This document shows positions 6,449 through 7,521 of a DNA stretch of 7,521 nt, one piece after another. The stretch comes from Gammaproteobacteria bacterium (GTDB lineage: Bacteria; Pseudomonadota; Gammaproteobacteria; Chromatiales; Chromatiaceae). The notes under the pieces were generated by a model that was not told the DNA's origin, searched no databases, and saw only the letters and a program-made list of their open reading frames with translations. The position numbers and the translations under genes were made by a program. The first letter of the stretch is position 1, and every line of letters begins with the position of its first letter. The stretch lies in contig SBFV01000287.1 of the NCBI GenBank assembly GCA_006227775.1, positions 1 to 7,521 on the forward strand, written 5' to 3'.

Positions 6449-7200
6449 GGCTGGTCGCCGCGGGGATTGAACAGGTACCCCTGGCCACGCACGGTGCGGA
6501 TGAACACCGGCCTGGCGGGGTCGGCCTCGATCTTGCGGCGCAGGCGGGTGACGCGGATGTCGATGCTGCGGTCGAAGGGGTCACGGTCGAAGCCCTTGAG
6601 GAGATCGATCAGCGTATCCCGGGACAGAACGCGGTTGGGGCGCTCCACCAGGACGCGCAGCAAATCGAACTCGGCGGCCGTCAGCCGCTCCTCCCGGCCC
6701 TCGCGCAACAGGCGGCGCGCCGCCAGATCGAGGACGAAGGGGCCGAAGGCGTACTGCGCGCCCACCGGGCGGAGGCCGCTGACGGGGGAAGCTAGCACCC
6801 CGGACGCGGTGAGCCGCGCGGGAGGCTTGGCGCGTCGCAGCAGGGCATGCAGGCGAGCCAGGAGTTCCCGCGGACCGAAGGGCTTGGACAGATAGTCGTC
6901 GGCGCCGACCTCCAGGCCCACCACCCGATCGATCTCCTCGCCACGGGCGGACAGCATGAGGATGGGCACCTGGGACTGGCCGCGCAGTTCCCGCGTCAGG
7001 CTCAAGCCATCCTCGCCGGGGAGCATGAGATCGAGCACGATGGCATCCGGCATCCCGCGCCGCAGGGCCGCGCGCATCCCCTCCCCGTCCGCCACCGTCT
7101 CCACCGCTAGGCCATTGACGCCCAGGTATTCGGCCAGTAGTTCCCTGAGGCTGGGATCGTCGTCGACGACCAGGATGCGACTGGGGGCGGAGGGACTCAT
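6445..7200 (-). CDS. ompR: OmpR-type winged-helix response regulator, 251 aa
   Basis: Cytoplasmic DNA-binding partner of the kinase encoded next. Receiver domain about 8-122: acidic pair D13/D14, phosphoacceptor D57 in VLDLMLPGEDG, switch Ser84 in MLSA, K106 in SKPF, and the OmpR-like run EEIDRVVGLEVGADDY. A longish linker (about 123-148) leads to the C-terminal winged helix (about 150-246), with LTAAEFDLLRVL, the recognition-helix stretch FDRSIDIRVTRLRRK and the wing ending RGQGYLFNP. These features place it in the OmpR branch rather than PhoB or KdpE; orthology to enteric OmpR is not proven. The start is the ATG just before SPSAPSRILVVDDD. No Shine-Dalgarno precedes it, and a -10-like box ends 6 bp upstream, so a leaderless message is possible. 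Three 10-bp tandem repeats upstream suggest autoregulation. Confidence 0.95.
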   Translation of the reverse strand: MSPSAPSRILVVDDDPSLRELLAEYLGVNGLAVETVADGEGMRAALRRGMPDAIVLDLMLPGEDGLSLTRELRGQSQVPILMLSARGEEIDRVVGLEVGADDYLSKPFGPRELLARLHALLRRAKPPARLTASGVLASPVSGLRPVGAQYAFGPFVLDLAARRLLREGREERLTAAEFDLLRVLVERPNRVLSRDTLIDLLKGFDRDPFDRSIDIRVTRLRRKIEADPARPVFIRTVRGQGYLFNPRGDQP

Positions 7201-7206
7201 GGGCGC

Positions 7207-7212
7207 AGTGTA
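7207..7212 (-). promoter_or_regulatory. Candidate -10 box (TACACT) for the response regulator
   Basis: On the minus strand TACACT matches 4 of 6 bases of TATAAT, including the key A2 and T6. It lies 6 bp before the ATG, so transcription would begin at or next to the start codon. No -35 match is found at the right spacing (TGGGAT), as is usual for an activator-dependent promoter. This is an inference from position and motif only. Confidence 0.35.
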
Positions 7213-7240
7213 CCGCGCCCCCCAGGCCCATCCCAGTAGC

Positions 7241-7270
7241 GGAAACCGACGGAAACAATCGGAAACAATC
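7241..7270. promoter_or_regulatory. Three tandem 10-bp repeats (GGAAACAATC type), candidate OmpR-family half-sites
   Basis: Units are GGAAACCGAC (7241-7250), GGAAACAATC (7251-7260) and GGAAACAATC (7261-7270), exactly head to tail. Two are identical and the first matches 7 of 10. OmpR-family regulators bind tandem direct half-sites about one helical turn apart, and enteric OmpR sites carry a GAAAC-like core. The array sits between the divergent regulator gene and the exported-protein gene, so it can serve both. Relative to a start at 7200 it would cover -41 to -70, a good position for an activator. Confidence 0.6.
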
Positions 7271-7344
7271 GGATGCCGCTAGGACATCGACTGGATACCC
7301 CCCGCCGGCAGAATGTGCGCACCGACCAAACCAGCCCAGACCCC

Positions 7345-7521
7345 ATGAGCATGAACCGATTGCTACCCGTGGCAATCCTGGCCCTGCTGCTGATCCCGCC
7401 GGCATCCGCCTTGAGCGGCGAGTTCGAGCCAGCAGGACTGGAGATCTCGCCGGGGATGAAGCCGCTGAATCTGTCGCTGCCGCCGCAACCGGCGGGTGCG
7501 GCGATCTTTGGCTCCTCCCCC
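7345..7521 (+). CDS. Exported protein with N-terminal signal peptide, 59 residues seen; 3' end outside window
   Basis: The frame is open from ATG 7345 to the last base. The product starts MSMNRLLPVAILALLLIPP and has a classical Sec signal peptide: basic n-region, Leu/Ala-rich core, and an Ala-Ser-Ala cleavage site after about residue 22. The mature start LSGEFEPAGLEISPG is followed by a Pro/Leu-rich stretch. It is probably periplasmic or outer membrane. I do not recognise the family from this fragment. A second ATG (7351) is an equally possible start; neither has a clear Shine-Dalgarno. The gene diverges from the response regulator across the 10-bp repeats and is a natural candidate target of that system. 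Confidence 0.75.
   Translation, partial: MSMNRLLPVAILALLLIPPASALSGEFEPAGLEISPGMKPLNLSLPPQPAGAAIFGSSP

Noticed and set aside
5678..6895. Long open frame on the plus strand opposite the kinase and regulator genes
   Set aside because: It is antisense to two well-supported genes, has low-complexity Arg/Gly/Ser-rich content and no recognisable domain. It is a typical shadow in G+C-rich DNA.
1..7521. CRISPR array, tRNA, rRNA, prophage or plasmid functions
   Set aside because: No repeat-spacer array, cloverleaf, rRNA segment, integrase, transposase or replication gene is visible on either strand.

Overview
The window looks like chromosomal DNA from a G+C-rich bacterium (roughly two-thirds G+C by eye). 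It is most likely a gammaproteobacterium: the aconitase fragment is a close match to the E. coli AcnB type, and the two-component pair is of the OmpR/EnvZ type. A purple-sulfur or related chemotrophic gammaproteobacterium is possible, but nothing in the window proves it.

Layout. Bases 1-1422 (+) hold the C-terminal half of aconitate hydratase B, cut by the window edge. A 49-bp imperfect hairpin follows it. Five genes then run leftward on the minus strand, listed here in transcription order from the right: an OmpR-type response regulator (7200-6445), an EnvZ-type histidine kinase (6448-4994, ATGA overlap with the regulator), a CDF-family cation efflux transporter (4842-3943), a small 55-residue ORF (3722-3555), and a 668-residue fusion protein (3558-1552, ATGA overlap with the small ORF). 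The fusion ends tail-to-tail with acnB. At the right edge a plus-strand gene (7345 onward) starts with a signal peptide and runs out of the window. It diverges from the response regulator across a 144-bp region that holds three tandem 10-bp repeats resembling OmpR half-sites.

The most unusual element is the fusion. Its N-terminal part is a Clp1/Grc3-like polynucleotide 5'-kinase with a P-loop, the T-P-G-x-x-K-G motif and an Arg-rich lid. Its C-terminal part is an RNase Z-like metallo-beta-lactamase nuclease. This joins an RNA 5'-end kinase and an RNA endonuclease in one chain, as eukaryotic Las1-Grc3 does with two partners. The gene has no Shine-Dalgarno of its own, and a TAG lies in frame 7 codons upstream. 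It therefore probably depends on translational coupling from the small ORF, which does have a good ribosome binding site. Upstream of the small ORF is a 181-bp stretch of about 50% G+C bounded by 9-bp direct repeats.

How the genes may work together: the regulator and kinase form a signalling pair that probably controls itself and the divergent exported protein through the 10-bp repeats. The cation transporter may be co-transcribed with them or separate. The kinase-nuclease fusion and its small upstream ORF look like a separate RNA-processing unit.
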